Assembly: GCF_027571405.1 (NCBI RefSeq)
Contig: NZ_CP092969.1
Location: forward strand, 184,225-248,224
From: Methylocystis parvus OBBP
GTDB lineage: Bacteria; Pseudomonadota; Alphaproteobacteria; Rhizobiales; Beijerinckiaceae
Direction of reading: 5' to 3'
DNA length: 64,000 nt
Shown one piece after another: positions 33,352 through 42,447 of the stretch. The notes beneath the pieces were generated by a model, which was given only the letters and a program-made list of their open reading frames with translations, was not told the DNA's origin and made no database searches. Made by a program: the position numbers and the translations under genes. The first letter of the stretch is position 1, and the number at the start of each line of letters is the position of its first letter.

Positions 33352-35763
33352 CTACGCGGAGCGCCAATTGCAGAAAATCGGAACCCATACGCGCGGGTCG
33401 TCCCCGACGCGGGCGCGCAGCTCTTCGCACTCCTGGACCGTGTCGACGTTCCCGGAGAGTAATTTGACGATATCGAGCATGTTAGAGAGATCGAGCCGCG
33501 CGATGACCGAGTCCTGATCATGCTTGATCAGGAACTGCCGAGAATCGGGATGGGTGTTGATCACCCACTCGAATTCGCGCTCGGAAAGCTTGAACCCCGT
33601 CACATAGCTCTCGAAGTCCGCTTTCGGATTCGGGAAGAAGATGTTGGTGGGCGTCTGCTCGAGCAGCGTGTGCCCCATTGGGGAGGCGACGATATCCTTC
33701 GCCGACTGCGTGCCGAAGCCGACGATCCCGTTGAGCTTGCGGATGGTTTTCAGCTTGTCGTTGAGAAAGCCCGCGAACTTATCGTCGGTCAGAATTTTCC
33801 AGCCTTCGTCGATGAACAGCATCATTGGATTGCCGTCCATCATCCCCTCGATCCGGTGGAAGATATAGCCAAGCGCCGCCGTGCGGATGTCGTCATCGTC
33901 GAGCACCTTGGTCATGTCGAAGCCGAACACGCCATTCGACGCCGACCACGAGTCGCGCTCGTTGTTGAAAAGCCATCCACGGGCCTTCGTCCAAACGTCG
34001 AACCTTGACGCCAGATCCTCCTGGCCGAGTTTCTCGCTGCCCCTGAGCAGATGCGCGACTTCCGCGAAGCGGCGATCCTTGGCGGGCACGGCGAAAATTT
34101 GGTCGACCGCGCCTTCGACGATTTTGAGCTGGTGCGCGCCGAGGTCCAAACCGTCGCGGGGCCTCACCATGAATTTGAGGAGGTCCTCGAGGAACTTGCG
34201 GTCTTCAGGGGAGCCTGGAAGCTGTAGCGGGTTGAAGCCCGTCGGAACGCCGGGGACCAGTACTTCGTAGCTGCCGCCCATGGCCCGGATGAGCGGATCG
34301 GCGCCGCGGTCCTTGTCGAAAAAAGCGACGCGCGGGCGCGGAGCCACGCGCATGGCCTGGCAGAGCAGGAAACCGAGGCCGACGGTCTTGCCCGAGCCGG
34401 TAGGACCAGTGACCGTGAAATTGCCGACCTGCCGCCGATGGAAGTTGAAATAATAGGGGGTCTGGCTCGTCGTCTCCAGGATCGAGATCGCCGGCCCCCA
34501 GCGATTGCCCTCACGCCGACCCACGGCGAAATTATGCAGTGAGGCGAAGCCGACGAAATTGCGGGAGGAGATCAGGGAGCGCCGGGCGATATAGGCAAAA
34601 TTCCCCGGCATCTGTGCCCAGAAGGCAGGCTCGGCGTTCATGTCCTCGCGGACGACGATCGTCCCGAAATTCTGCAGCTCCTGCGTCGCCGCCTGAACGC
34701 ATTTCTCCATTTCGCGGATGGAGCGGCCGAGGGCGCAGACTGTGAGATGGTGGTAGCCGAGGACCGTTTGGCCGGTGACGAGCTCGTTGCGCGCGGTGTT
34801 GATCGCCACTTCGACCTCCGTCCCCGCTTCGTCCGAAGCGGCGATCTGGCGCTCGACTTTGGCGACGTGGGACATGACCGGCGCGCGGTCTTCGAGGGCG
34901 AAGGACTGCGAGACGATCATTTCGTGGGGGACGCGCAGGAGCCCGTCGAGCATCCCGGCGCCCGTGTAGGCCGGATACTCGCGAATGGAGAGCATCGCCG
35001 CGAAGCGAGTGTCGCCCTCTGACGCTCCCCTGAATTCAAGCGCCTTCTTGCCAAAAGTAATCCGCTTCGTCGGCAGATAGGCGTCGAGCGCCATGCGCGG
35101 GAGAGCCATGTGAAACGGCGCCCCACCGTTCAGCAGCTGCGTCAGGAACTCGCCGATCTCCGTGCAGACTGCGCCGTGGCGCATTCTTAATCCGAGGATT
35201 CTCGCCCCGTAGCTGGCCATCTCCCTGCAGAAATTGGCCGCAACGTCGCGTAGCTCACGCTTGGCCTCGCGCTCGATCTCCTTTTCTTCGACGCCGAGCC
35301 CCTTGCGGAAAAAGCTCGTCGCCTTGTCCGCCATGCCGACCTTGCCCTGAAACCCCCGGCGGATGATCGTCACATAAAGGTCGTTCACGAACATGCGCTT
35401 ATGCGCCAGGTTCGCCATGTAACGGGAGTCGAGCTCCGTGCAAAAGAAGTTGTCGAAGCCGCCGCCGATCTCTGGCGTCACCTCGCGCCGGATGATGTGG
35501 GAATAGACGGCGAAGCGGCTGTCGTTCATCGAGCGGATCAGCGTGTTGCGGCTCGAGAGCCGCATGTCGATCTCCGCCTGGTCGGCCGTCTGGAAGCAGA
35601 AGCCGCCGACCTTCACCACCATCAGGAAGTGGCCCTCCTTCGTTTTGAGCATGCCCTCCTCGACATGCCGAAGATAGGGAACGTGCTTCGAGACGCCGGC
35701 CTCGCGGCCGTTTTCCGCCCCGAATTTCAAAGAATTGAGAATATGCGCGGAGAGCTTCGCCAC
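33352..35763 (-). CDS. virB4: VirB4 ATPase
   Basis: About 803 residues from a GTG at 35763, which follows the virB3 stop with an AAGGGG Shine-Dalgarno; an upstream GTG at 35796 would overlap virB3. The N-terminal CagE/TrbE region includes VPYLRHVEEGMLKTKEGHFL. Walker A is GPTGSGKTVGL at about residue 455 and Walker B is MLFIDEGWKIL. VirB4 energises pilus subunit movement and docks at VirB6/VirB8. It lies between virB3 and the second virB5-like gene. Confidence 0.95.
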   Translation of the reverse strand: MAKLSAHILNSLKFGAENGREAGVSKHVPYLRHVEEGMLKTKEGHFLMVVKVGGFCFQTADQAEIDMRLSSRNTLIRSMNDSRFAVYSHIIRREVTPEIGGGFDNFFCTELDSRYMANLAHKRMFVNDLYVTIIRRGFQGKVGMADKATSFFRKGLGVEEKEIEREAKRELRDVAANFCREMASYGARILGLRMRHGAVCTEIGEFLTQLLNGGAPFHMALPRMALDAYLPTKRITFGKKALEFRGASEGDTRFAAMLSIREYPAYTGAGMLDGLLRVPHEMIVSQSFALEDRAPVMSHVAKVERQIAASDEAGTEVEVAINTARNELVTGQTVLGYHHLTVCALGRSIREMEKCVQAATQELQNFGTIVVREDMNAEPAFWAQMPGNFAYIARRSLISSRNFVGFASLHNFAVGRREGNRWGPAISILETTSQTPYYFNFHRRQVGNFTVTGPTGSGKTVGLGFLLCQAMRVAPRPRVAFFDKDRGADPLIRAMGGSYEVLVPGVPTGFNPLQLPGSPEDRKFLEDLLKFMVRPRDGLDLGAHQLKIVEGAVDQIFAVPAKDRRFAEVAHLLRGSEKLGQEDLASRFDVWTKARGWLFNNERDSWSASNGVFGFDMTKVLDDDDIRTAALGYIFHRIEGMMDGNPMMLFIDEGWKILTDDKFAGFLNDKLKTIRKLNGIVGFGTQSAKDIVASPMGHTLLEQTPTNIFFPNPKADFESYVTGFKLSEREFEWVINTHPDSRQFLIKHDQDSVIARLDLSNMLDIVKLLSGNVDTVQECEELRARVGDDPRVWVPIFCNWRSA

Positions 35764-35773
35764 GATCGGCCCC

Positions 35774-36070
35774 TTAAGGCTTGTAGGAGTCCCCACCCCA
35801 AAACCGGTGATTTCGGGTGATGGGGCATTTGCCGTACCGCACGAGTAAAATGTCGACGAACCGAATGTCCCGGACTGTCAGCGCGTAAGCGAGGCCGTGG
35901 GTGGGCGCGAACAGCAAAAACATCAGCAGGTTTTTGGTGTTGATGAAGATGAGAACGATGACGCACCATTCCATCACGAACAGCACATAGGGGACGCCGA
36001 GCATCATGGGCGGCCTTGTGAGGCCGCCGACGAGGGGATCGAGACGGGGCTTCGCCTGTTGCCGGATCAT
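35774..36070 (-). CDS. virB3: VirB3 membrane protein
   Basis: The ATG at 36070 gives 98 residues and overlaps the virB2 stop by one base (TGATG). Two adjacent hydrophobic segments (MMLGVPYVLFVMEWCVIVLI, LLMFLLFAPTHGLAYALTV) and the terminal CPITRNHRFWGG fit VirB3, an inner-membrane partner of VirB4. Start chosen from MIRQQAKPRLDPLVGGLTRP, the conserved N-terminus. Confidence 0.92.
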   Translation of the reverse strand: MIRQQAKPRLDPLVGGLTRPPMMLGVPYVLFVMEWCVIVLIFINTKNLLMFLLFAPTHGLAYALTVRDIRFVDILLVRYGKCPITRNHRFWGGDSYKP

Positions 36071-36381
36071 CAGCCCTGCCCGTTCGTGAGCGATTGGACG
36101 ATTTGCGCGGCGCCGAAGATCAGAGCCACGCCGACGATGACCGAGAAGGCCCATGACCACGGAATGCGCGAGGTGAGCGCGAGATAGCCGACGGCGGCCA
36201 CGGCGACGGTCGCGGCCGTTGTCGCGAAGGTTCCCGTCATGAATTGAAGCACGCTCGTCAGCGCGGTGTTCAGGGGCTGGAAGGTCGCCGTCTGCGCCAA
36301 CGCCGAATCGGGCCCAGCGATCAGCGCCAGTCCGACCAGAACGCCCAAGAACATCGCGTCGGAACGCGAAAAAACCTTCAT
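36070..36381 (-). CDS. virB2: VirB2 pilin
   Basis: A 103-residue major pilin precursor. It has a long signal region (MFLGVLVGLALIAGPDSALA) and two hydrophobic helices in the mature part (FATTAATVAVAAVGYLALTS, AFSVIVGVALIFGAAQIVQS), the standard VirB2 layout. It overlaps virB1 and virB3 by 4 and 1 nt, so all are co-translated. Confidence 0.93.
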   Translation of the reverse strand: MKVFSRSDAMFLGVLVGLALIAGPDSALAQTATFQPLNTALTSVLQFMTGTFATTAATVAVAAVGYLALTSRIPWSWAFSVIVGVALIFGAAQIVQSLTNGQG

Positions 36382-37103
36382 TTGCTCTCTCCTTCATCGT
36401 CAGGGGACACGTAGAGAACCGACCCGCCGATCCAGTCCTGGTCTTTCGCCAAACGGCTCCTTTCGACTGGTGGCGTCTCGCTTTCTGGCGCTTCCTGACC
36501 ATTGCGGCTCGTCTCGGCGCCGCGCTTTCCGCGCCGCGCCGAGAAATCGCCAAGCCCGTAATATTGATTGGTCACGGCGGCCACGTAGCGAACCGTTTCC
36601 GAGTTCGCCGGCACGCCCTTCGCCTGATAGACGCGCTCGCTGCCGGCGTTGTAGGCGGCGGCGACGAGCATCATGTTTCCCTGGAACTGGGCGACGAGGT
36701 CCTTGAGGAACAGCATCGACCCCCGGACATTCTCGACGGGGTTGCAAATGTCCTTGACGCCATATTGGGCGGCGGTCTGCGGCATGAGCATCATCGGCCC
36801 GCGCGCGCCCCTCGGGGAATTGAGATTGGCCCCGTTTGACGATTCCTGGTCGAGAATCGCCAGAGCGAGCTTCTCGTCGACCCCCGCGCGCCGCGCCTCG
36901 GTTTGGACTAGGCCTCGCAGGCTTTGCGAATCCATATCGGCCGCGCAGGCTCCTGATTCGACAGACTCTGTCGGCAAGCTCCGCGGCGCGCCTGAAACCG
37001 GCGCCAAGGCGACCCTTACAGCTCCCCCTGGCGCGGGCTTTCGCTCGCCGGCAGCCGCGATCGTAGGAAGAAGACAGAGGATGACAAGGAGCGCATTGCG
37101 CAT
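36378..37103 (-). CDS. virB1: VirB1 lytic transglycosylase
   Basis: The ATG at 37103 gives 241 residues with a signal peptide (ALLVILCLLPTIAAA). The SLT domain contains the catalytic glutamate in LALAILDQESSNGANLNSPR, then GARGPMMLMPQTAAQYGVKD and VAAAYNAGSERVYQAKG. It opens the peptidoglycan for channel assembly. It is the first gene of the virB operon. The upstream region carries the conserved AT-rich motif 32 bp before the ATG. Confidence 0.94.
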   Translation of the reverse strand: MRNALLVILCLLPTIAAAGERKPAPGGAVRVALAPVSGAPRSLPTESVESGACAADMDSQSLRGLVQTEARRAGVDEKLALAILDQESSNGANLNSPRGARGPMMLMPQTAAQYGVKDICNPVENVRGSMLFLKDLVAQFQGNMMLVAAAYNAGSERVYQAKGVPANSETVRYVAAVTNQYYGLGDFSARRGKRGAETSRNGQEAPESETPPVERSRLAKDQDWIGGSVLYVSPDDEGESK

Positions 37104-37135
37104 GGGCAATTCCCTGGTGAACGTGCCTCTCTTAA

Positions 37136-37153
37136 CAAAATATAATAAATTGG
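37136..37153. promoter_or_regulatory. AT-rich regulatory motif, copy 3
   Basis: CAAAATATAATAAATTGG differs at one of 18 positions from the copies at 3692 and 7769. It lies between virB1 (minus) and the exported-protein cluster (plus), so it could act on both directions. A TATAAT reads on the plus strand about 105 bp before the 37250 start. Confidence 0.5.
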
Positions 37154-37249
37154 CAACAGGCAAAATCTACGATATGAAAACGAATGGAAATTGGAACGCC
37201 GCGAGGGATCGGAAGCGTCCCACGCAAGCATCCGAGTGAGAGCGCCGCC

Positions 37250-37588
37250 ATGAAGCATCTCCATGACAGTCAGTACGTCGTCGTTGAGCCCGTCCGGCCT
37301 GCGTTCCCCTTTCTGTTCGTCTTAGGCGTCTTGGTAGTTGTCGTCTCGCTGGCGGCCGATTGGCTGAATAGCCTACCTTTCCAATTTGTCGGTCCGATTC
37401 TCTATCCGATCGAGCGCATATTGAACGCAGCCTTCTTTCCGGAGGCGCAAACCCCGCTGCGCCCCAACGGTTCGGCGGTGCTGGTGCTGCTTCCGACGCT
37501 CGCTCTCTTCGCCGCGATCTATTTTGCTGTCCGCGGAATGTTTCGGGCCGTTATGCGCGTTCTCAGGCCTTTCGTCGGGCGCCGCTGA
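37250..37588 (+). CDS. Two-span membrane protein, unknown
   Basis: The ATG at 37250 gives 112 residues with two membrane spans (FPFLFVLGVLVVVVSLAADW and VLVLLPTLALFAAIYFAVRG) and a basic C-terminus. I do not recognise the family. It begins a plus-strand run that diverges from virB1 and shares its control region, so a transfer-related role such as surface or entry control is possible. Its stop overlaps the next start (TGATG). Confidence 0.65.
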   Translation: MKHLHDSQYVVVEPVRPAFPFLFVLGVLVVVVSLAADWLNSLPFQFVGPILYPIERILNAAFFPEAQTPLRPNGSAVLVLLPTLALFAAIYFAVRGMFRAVMRVLRPFVGRR

Positions 37589-38202
37589 TGCGCGCGCTGC
37601 TCTCGTCGATCCTGGTGGCTGGGTTTGTCTCGCCGCCCGCGACGGTCTCGGTCGAATCCTTTACGCCAGACCCGGAGCGCTGGCGCCCGGTCGCCTATTC
37701 CGATCTTCGGCTTCCCCGGGGCGAGGCGGAGTCATACGCTTCGATCTGGCAGGATCGGCTCGACGAGAGCAATTCGAAGCCGCCGGCGGCGCCCGTTCCG
37801 GGGCATCTGCTCGTGGACCCCTCGCTCAGCTACGCCGTCGGCAATCCGGGCGCGTCGGAATGGCACTTCACGATCAACTTCCAAACCAAGCTCGCCGCCC
37901 TGACCGTGCTCGACGCGCCCAATATTTGCACGGACGAATACCCCTCCCCGGCGGTGGGCGTAAAAATCAAAGTCTGTCCAATGCGGCTCGCCATGTTCGA
38001 GGCGGACCGCTACGCACTCGTGATAGACGGGGCCGCCTGCTTTCTCGAAAAGCAGCCGCAAGCGCCCATCGAAGACTCGTCCGCCACGCGCACGGAGGTG
38101 TCCTACGACGTGACCGCGCGCGCCTTCAAAATCCGCTACACAGTCTCGCATATGGAAATCCCCCAATGCGCTCAAACCCTGCCTCTTCACCCCACGAAAT
38201 AG
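37588..38202 (+). CDS. Exported protein, unknown
   Basis: A 204-residue protein with a short signal-like N-terminus (LLSSILVAGFVSPPATVSV). The mature part is soluble, mixed alpha/beta, with three cysteines (NICTDEYPSP, KVCPMRLAMF, GAACFLEKQ) that could form disulfides. Not recognised. It is translationally coupled to the membrane protein before it by one-base overlap and probably acts in the periplasm beside the transfer apparatus. Confidence 0.6.
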   Translation: MRALLSSILVAGFVSPPATVSVESFTPDPERWRPVAYSDLRLPRGEAESYASIWQDRLDESNSKPPAAPVPGHLLVDPSLSYAVGNPGASEWHFTINFQTKLAALTVLDAPNICTDEYPSPAVGVKIKVCPMRLAMFEADRYALVIDGAACFLEKQPQAPIEDSSATRTEVSYDVTARAFKIRYTVSHMEIPQCAQTLPLHPTK

Positions 38203-38428
38203 CGCCAAGCTCACCGGAGCACCGCCAATGTCTGAACGACGCCGCCTCTCTTCGCCATTGAGCCTAGCGCTGCGATTTATGGCGCGGCCGCCCGCCTTAT
38301 TGCGTCAAGCGCAAAAGCAGTTTCCGCAGGCGGACCCTCTGCATTTTCGCCGGCGCTTCGCGTCTTTGACGCGGGCGCCCGTCCCCGCCGTTCGTATCGC
38401 TCAGGCCTATCATGCGAAGGAGCTTTTC

Positions 38429-38950
38429 ATGCGCGCCGCGCTCATTATCGCGATGCTCGCCCCGCTATCCGCCGGCGCGCAGCAAGCGATCTCGCATCGG
38501 CTTATGGCGCAGACCTTCTCCTTGACCGACTCGAATCTGCAAGCGCGCATTTGGTCGGATCAGGTTCCGGAGATGCTCAAGTTTCGCAAATATCTGCAGT
38601 CGACGCCGGGCGGCGCAGATAAGCCGCTCGTCGGCGTCGTCTACACCACGAACTTCCAGATCGAAGCGAAACAGATCGTCGTCTCCGTCATCAGCAACAA
38701 CTGCGCCAACGCTGGCGGCGTTCCGCACCTGCTTTTTTGTCCCACGCGGGTGGTGAGCCTCTCAGGCGAGAAGCTCGAAGTCCTCGGAAATATCCCCGAC
38801 CTACTTGTCACCGTCTCTGAAGCCGACGCTCCTCAAAACGCCAGGAAGGCGACGGTCGCGACTTACGATCCGCAGACCCATCAAATCACCTTCGCGAACG
38901 TCGATGGAAACGAGAGGACAGAACTCTCTCAAAAGGTCGTCGTGAGATAG
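38429..38950 (+). CDS. Exported protein, unknown
   Basis: I choose the ATG at 38429, which has an AAGGAG Shine-Dalgarno and begins a signal peptide (RAALIIAMLAPLSAGAQQ), giving 173 residues; the frame upstream is arginine-rich and looks non-coding. The mature part is beta-rich (VVYTTNFQIEAKQIVVSVIS) with two cysteines. I do not recognise it. Third gene of the exported cluster next to virB. Confidence 0.6.
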   Translation: MRAALIIAMLAPLSAGAQQAISHRLMAQTFSLTDSNLQARIWSDQVPEMLKFRKYLQSTPGGADKPLVGVVYTTNFQIEAKQIVVSVISNNCANAGGVPHLLFCPTRVVSLSGEKLEVLGNIPDLLVTVSEADAPQNARKATVATYDPQTHQITFANVDGNERTELSQKVVVR

Positions 38951-38962
38951 CTCTATATCGGA

Positions 38963-39724
38963 ATGAGCAAAATGAGAGCGTCAACACTCTTTGCGTTCGC
39001 GATCGCATTCGTTCTCTCAGGTCCTGAGCTTGCGTTCGCGGATTGTCAGACCGTCAGCGCATCGGACGTCGCCCAAGACATACAAAACTGCCCTTCGGCG
39101 AACAACGCGCTGAAAAATAACGCCTGCAATTTTGGGGGCGCTGCGATCGCCGAGTCCGGCGGCAACACCTGCGCTTCGAACGGGAATAATTTCGGCGTCT
39201 TGCAGCTGACGCGCTCCAATCTCACGAACACTGGGTACTCGCCAAGCGAGTACCTGAATCTTTCTGCTCAGCAGCAGGTCTGCATTTGGGCGCAACAGGT
39301 CGGCAACTCCAACACCAGCGGCGCCTATCAGACGCTCTCCAACAGCGGCAGTGTCAAGGGGACCCCGGTAACCGCCGGGATGCTCGCGGCCTGCTTCCAA
39401 TTTGGCCCGCTGATTTGCAAAAACGACCTCGCTTTCATGCAGGCGAACGGCGGCGCTTGCCCGTCGATCGGCAATGGCGGAGTCAGAGCCACCGGCCAAA
39501 CGCTTGCCAATGGCGGCGCGAATCTCGACGGAAACAACCAGAGCATTTGTTCCTGGGGACAGTCGATCCAAAACAAGATCAACCAGGCGGCAGCGACGTG
39601 CAATGGTTCAAACGGTTCGGGTGGCGGCGGAACCAACTGCCCGGGCGGCGGGACCACGCCCGGCGGCGTCATTCCGCCGTCTCCGGGCAATGCGCCGGTT
39701 TCGCTACCAGCAAATCTTGCGTAG
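38963..39724 (+). CDS. Secreted lysozyme-like protein with Gly/Pro-rich tail
   Basis: A 253-residue protein with a signal peptide (TLFAFAIAFVLSGPELAFA). The segment GGAAIAESGGNTCASNGNNF plus GVLQLTRSNL has the order Glu-Ser-Gly then Asn-Asn-Phe-Gly-Val-Leu-Gln, as in transglycosylase/lysozyme folds, so the glutamate could be catalytic. Many cysteines suggest disulfides. The C-terminal 50 residues are a glycine-, asparagine- and proline-rich tail. A second wall-degrading factor besides VirB1, possibly released to the surface, is an inference. Confidence 0.55.
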   Translation: MSKMRASTLFAFAIAFVLSGPELAFADCQTVSASDVAQDIQNCPSANNALKNNACNFGGAAIAESGGNTCASNGNNFGVLQLTRSNLTNTGYSPSEYLNLSAQQQVCIWAQQVGNSNTSGAYQTLSNSGSVKGTPVTAGMLAACFQFGPLICKNDLAFMQANGGACPSIGNGGVRATGQTLANGGANLDGNNQSICSWGQSIQNKINQAAATCNGSNGSGGGGTNCPGGGTTPGGVIPPSPGNAPVSLPANLA

Positions 39725-39737
39725 GAAAACTGAGCGC

Positions 39738-40343
39738 ATGCTTCTCATCCGTCTTGGCGTTGCTCGCGGACCACTGCTCTGCGCATTCGCGGTGATCGCA
39801 GCCTCGATTGCCGACGCTCGACGGGCGGACTCAGCGAACGGAGCTGTTCCAGTAACTCCCGCGCCAAAGAATGCGCCGTTTCCCGTCTTCGACGTCCCCT
39901 CGACGGGGGTGCAATTCCAAACGGGAGACACCTGGACGCAAGGCGGGCAGACCTTCCGGCTCTACGCGGTCCAGTCCTGCATTCGCGGGACGACCTTCAC
40001 CAATGCTGCCGGCATAAAGCGCGATTGCGGAGAAGCCTCGATTGCCTATTTCGCCGCGCTGATCAAAGACGCCAAACTTCGATGCACAGCGCTTGCACCG
40101 TCGGGCTCCGTCACCTTCGCCGTCTGCGCCGCCCATATCGGCGGACAGACACTCGACCTCGGCACGATCCTAATAACGCAGGGCTTCGCGTTCGCCGCCA
40201 CCGATCCCCGCGGGAAACCCGTAAACTTCCAATACGCCGTTGCGGAGGGCGATGCGCAGAAAAACAGGCGTGGCCTCTGGGCTTCGCCCGATCTGCCTCA
40301 CCCCTCGGCCATCCTTAGAAGCGCCTACCAGAAAGCCCATTGA
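39738..40343 (+). CDS. Staphylococcal-nuclease-like exported protein
   Basis: The ATG at 39738 gives 201 residues with a hydrophobic leader (GPLLCAFAVIAASIADA). The core matches the thermonuclease (SNase) OB-fold: TFRLYAVQSCIRGTTFTN, CGEASIAYFAALIKDAKLRC, LGTILITQGFAFAA and AEGDAQKNRRGLW. The two arginines and the acidic residues of the active site are not evident at the usual places (RLYAVQSC instead of RLxGIDAPE), so catalysis may be lost and only nucleic-acid or protein binding kept. Confidence 0.7.
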   Translation: MLLIRLGVARGPLLCAFAVIAASIADARRADSANGAVPVTPAPKNAPFPVFDVPSTGVQFQTGDTWTQGGQTFRLYAVQSCIRGTTFTNAAGIKRDCGEASIAYFAALIKDAKLRCTALAPSGSVTFAVCAAHIGGQTLDLGTILITQGFAFAATDPRGKPVNFQYAVAEGDAQKNRRGLWASPDLPHPSAILRSAYQKAH

Positions 40344-40355
40344 GCCGTCCGCGCG

Positions 40356-41255
40356 ATGAAGCTCGAGGCAGCGACAATAGCCAAAATACTTGGCGGGAAA
40401 CCGGAGGGAGGCGGCTACCTTTGCTCCTGTCCCGTGAAAGGGCACGGCAAGGGGCGCGGTGATCTGCGTCCATCGCTCAGCGTCTGCGACGGAAAACGCG
40501 CGCTCGTTTTCCATTGCTTCGCCGGCTGCAAACCCCGTGACATTATCGCTGCTTTGAACGCGCTTGCGCCGGACCTGGGCCCCAAGCCCCGCTCCGAAAA
40601 CCGATTGCCTCAGAGATTTGCGACGAAATCGAAGACCACCTCCACGCTTGCGCAGAAACTTTGGAAGGCGGCGCTTCCCGTCGCCGGCACGCCAGCCGAG
40701 ACCTATCTTCGCTCACGGCGCCTGCCGCCAATACCGCCGCCCACCATTCGCTTCCTTCCCTCCTATCGCTATGACGAAACGCGGCGTTTCCCATGTCTCA
40801 TCGCGGCTGTGCAGGCGCCTTCACGGGCGATCGCCGCCGTTCAATTGACCTTTCTCGATGCTTCCGGGCTTCGAAAGGCCGACGTGCCGCACCCACGGCG
40901 CACAATCGGACCGCTCGGCAATGGGCTTCTGCGCCTTGCGCCCGCCGCTGAGCATATCGGGCTCGCAGAGGGCTTCGAAACGGCTTGGGCAGCGTCGCTG
41001 CTTGAGGACGACATCCCCGTTTGGGCGGCGCTCGGCGCGGATCGCTATGCGATAGTCACGCTTCCACCAATCGTCAGACGCGTCACGATTTTTGCCGACT
41101 ACGATGCGCCGGGTCTATCGGCCGCACTCTCATTCTTCGAGCGTCGCTCGGAGTTCGAGGTGTGGATCGCAACGCCGGCAAGGATGGGTGTTGATTTCGC
41201 GCGGGTGTGGGAACTCCGGTCGTCCGGCGCAGAATTTGTTTGCGCCCAGCTTTGA
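40356..41255 (+). CDS. Toprim-domain primase-like protein
   Basis: A 299-residue protein. The N-terminus resembles a primase zinc finger (GYLCSCPVKGHGKGRGDLRP, FHCFAGCKPRDII). The middle has the linker found in plasmid virulence-region Toprim proteins (AETYLRSRRLPPIPPPTIRF). The C-terminal Toprim domain shows the glutamate in IGLAEGFETAWAAS and the DxD motif in IFADYDAPGLS. Toprim enzymes of this type prime or process DNA, and a plasmid copy could help second-strand synthesis after transfer. A paralogue lies at 59498. Confidence 0.82.
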   Translation: MKLEAATIAKILGGKPEGGGYLCSCPVKGHGKGRGDLRPSLSVCDGKRALVFHCFAGCKPRDIIAALNALAPDLGPKPRSENRLPQRFATKSKTTSTLAQKLWKAALPVAGTPAETYLRSRRLPPIPPPTIRFLPSYRYDETRRFPCLIAAVQAPSRAIAAVQLTFLDASGLRKADVPHPRRTIGPLGNGLLRLAPAAEHIGLAEGFETAWAASLLEDDIPVWAALGADRYAIVTLPPIVRRVTIFADYDAPGLSAALSFFERRSEFEVWIATPARMGVDFARVWELRSSGAEFVCAQL

Positions 41256-41709
41256 TGGGCTCGCGGCGATACAAGGAAAGCTTCTCGTCACTGGGCAGCG
41301 ATGTGGGCCTCGCAGTTTACGGGAAGGAGAATTTCTAAATGTTCGGACGCGCCCCACATCGCATCGAACTACGATCGAACGCTGCAACATCATCCTTTTC
41401 TCACGAGATCGCTGTCGTGACGTTCGAGGCTCGGGTGTGATCGTTGACGGAGCCTATCCCCAGAAGCGAGCCGTTTACGAAATATCCCTTGAGGCGCATT
41501 CAGCGGTCGGCTGATGCTTTCAGCTTGATTTCGACGTTGCGCATGCGGGACAGCTTCACGAACGGATGCTGGCCGTTGAGGGGCATTCGATCGACCTCTC
41601 GGGGGTCGAGATAAATCCGGAGAGAACAGCAGCACTGGGATGAGCGCGAAAATGGGCAGACTACGCATAGCATCTCGACTCCACAAAGCGCCTGTCAGGA
41701 TACCCCATC
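41256..41709. other. Intergenic, no supported gene
   Basis: Convergent ends of the Toprim gene and the type I RM operon face this stretch. Short frames exist but none looks like protein, and no clear terminator hairpin with a T-run was found. Confidence 0.4.
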
Positions 41710-42447
41710 TTAGCGCAACGAACTTTCCAGTTCCGCCTTTCGAGACATCCAGTCTGGCATAACGCTATCGAGCAGGGAACGCCATCCCTCGCCGTGATCT
41801 GGATGGAATGCATGCGCGAGCTCATGGCAAATCACATAGTCGATCAGTTTTGGGCTAGCCCTCACCAAGTCCACGTTGAGCACCACTCGGCCGCCTGGAG
41901 TGAAGCTGCCCCAGCGCTTTGACATAGGCCGGATGACGAGCGGAGGCCGCTTCAGGCCCTTCCGTACAAAGGGCTCTGCCACGACGTCAAACCGTTGCCG
42001 AAAAACCTCCCGCGCTCTGAGTGAATAGAACACCTGGAGGACACGCCTGCAATGGGCCTGATCGTCGGTCGATCGAGCACTGACCACCAGGCGCTCGCCG
42101 TCGAGTCGGACATGAGGATCGTCGGACTGCTCGATAGACAACCGATATTGTCGACCGAGCAGAAGATGCGTCTCGCCGGAAATAAACCTGCGTTTAGGCG
42201 TGACCTTCGGCCTTTGAGCAATCGTGTCGATCTGCGCGAATATCCAGGCGCCCTTCCGGCACGCTCTGCTGCGAATTTCGTCGATCTCCTCACCAGCAGG
42301 TGCAAAAATGGCAACTTCACCCGTCGGTCGAACGTCGATTCGGAGTGAACGTCTCTCCGTGCGAAGGAGCTCTGCGACGACCCGACGCTCCCCCCAACAT
42401 ATTTCGATCTGCTCACTTGCCGAACGAGCGGCCATGATCGTCCTCAT
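41710..42447 (-). CDS. YgjP/SprT-like metallopeptidase (DUF45, M48-like)
   Basis: A 245-residue protein with the zinc motif CHELAHAFHPDHGEGW and the conserved preceding segment PMSKRWGSFTPGGRVVLNVD. These define the YgjP-like DUF45 metallopeptidases, often found next to type I restriction genes; the function there is unknown. Its ATG overlaps the hsdR stop (ATGA), so it is the last gene of the RM operon. It may process or turn over an operon product. Confidence 0.85.
   Translation of the reverse strand: MRTIMAARSASEQIEICWGERRVVAELLRTERRSLRIDVRPTGEVAIFAPAGEEIDEIRSRACRKGAWIFAQIDTIAQRPKVTPKRRFISGETHLLLGRQYRLSIEQSDDPHVRLDGERLVVSARSTDDQAHCRRVLQVFYSLRAREVFRQRFDVVAEPFVRKGLKRPPLVIRPMSKRWGSFTPGGRVVLNVDLVRASPKLIDYVICHELAHAFHPDHGEGWRSLLDSVMPDWMSRKAELESSLR

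Noticed and set aside
38228..38428. 67-codon N-terminal extension of the exported protein at 38429
   Set aside because: The extension is arginine-rich without pattern, while the ATG at 38429 has a good Shine-Dalgarno and begins a signal peptide.
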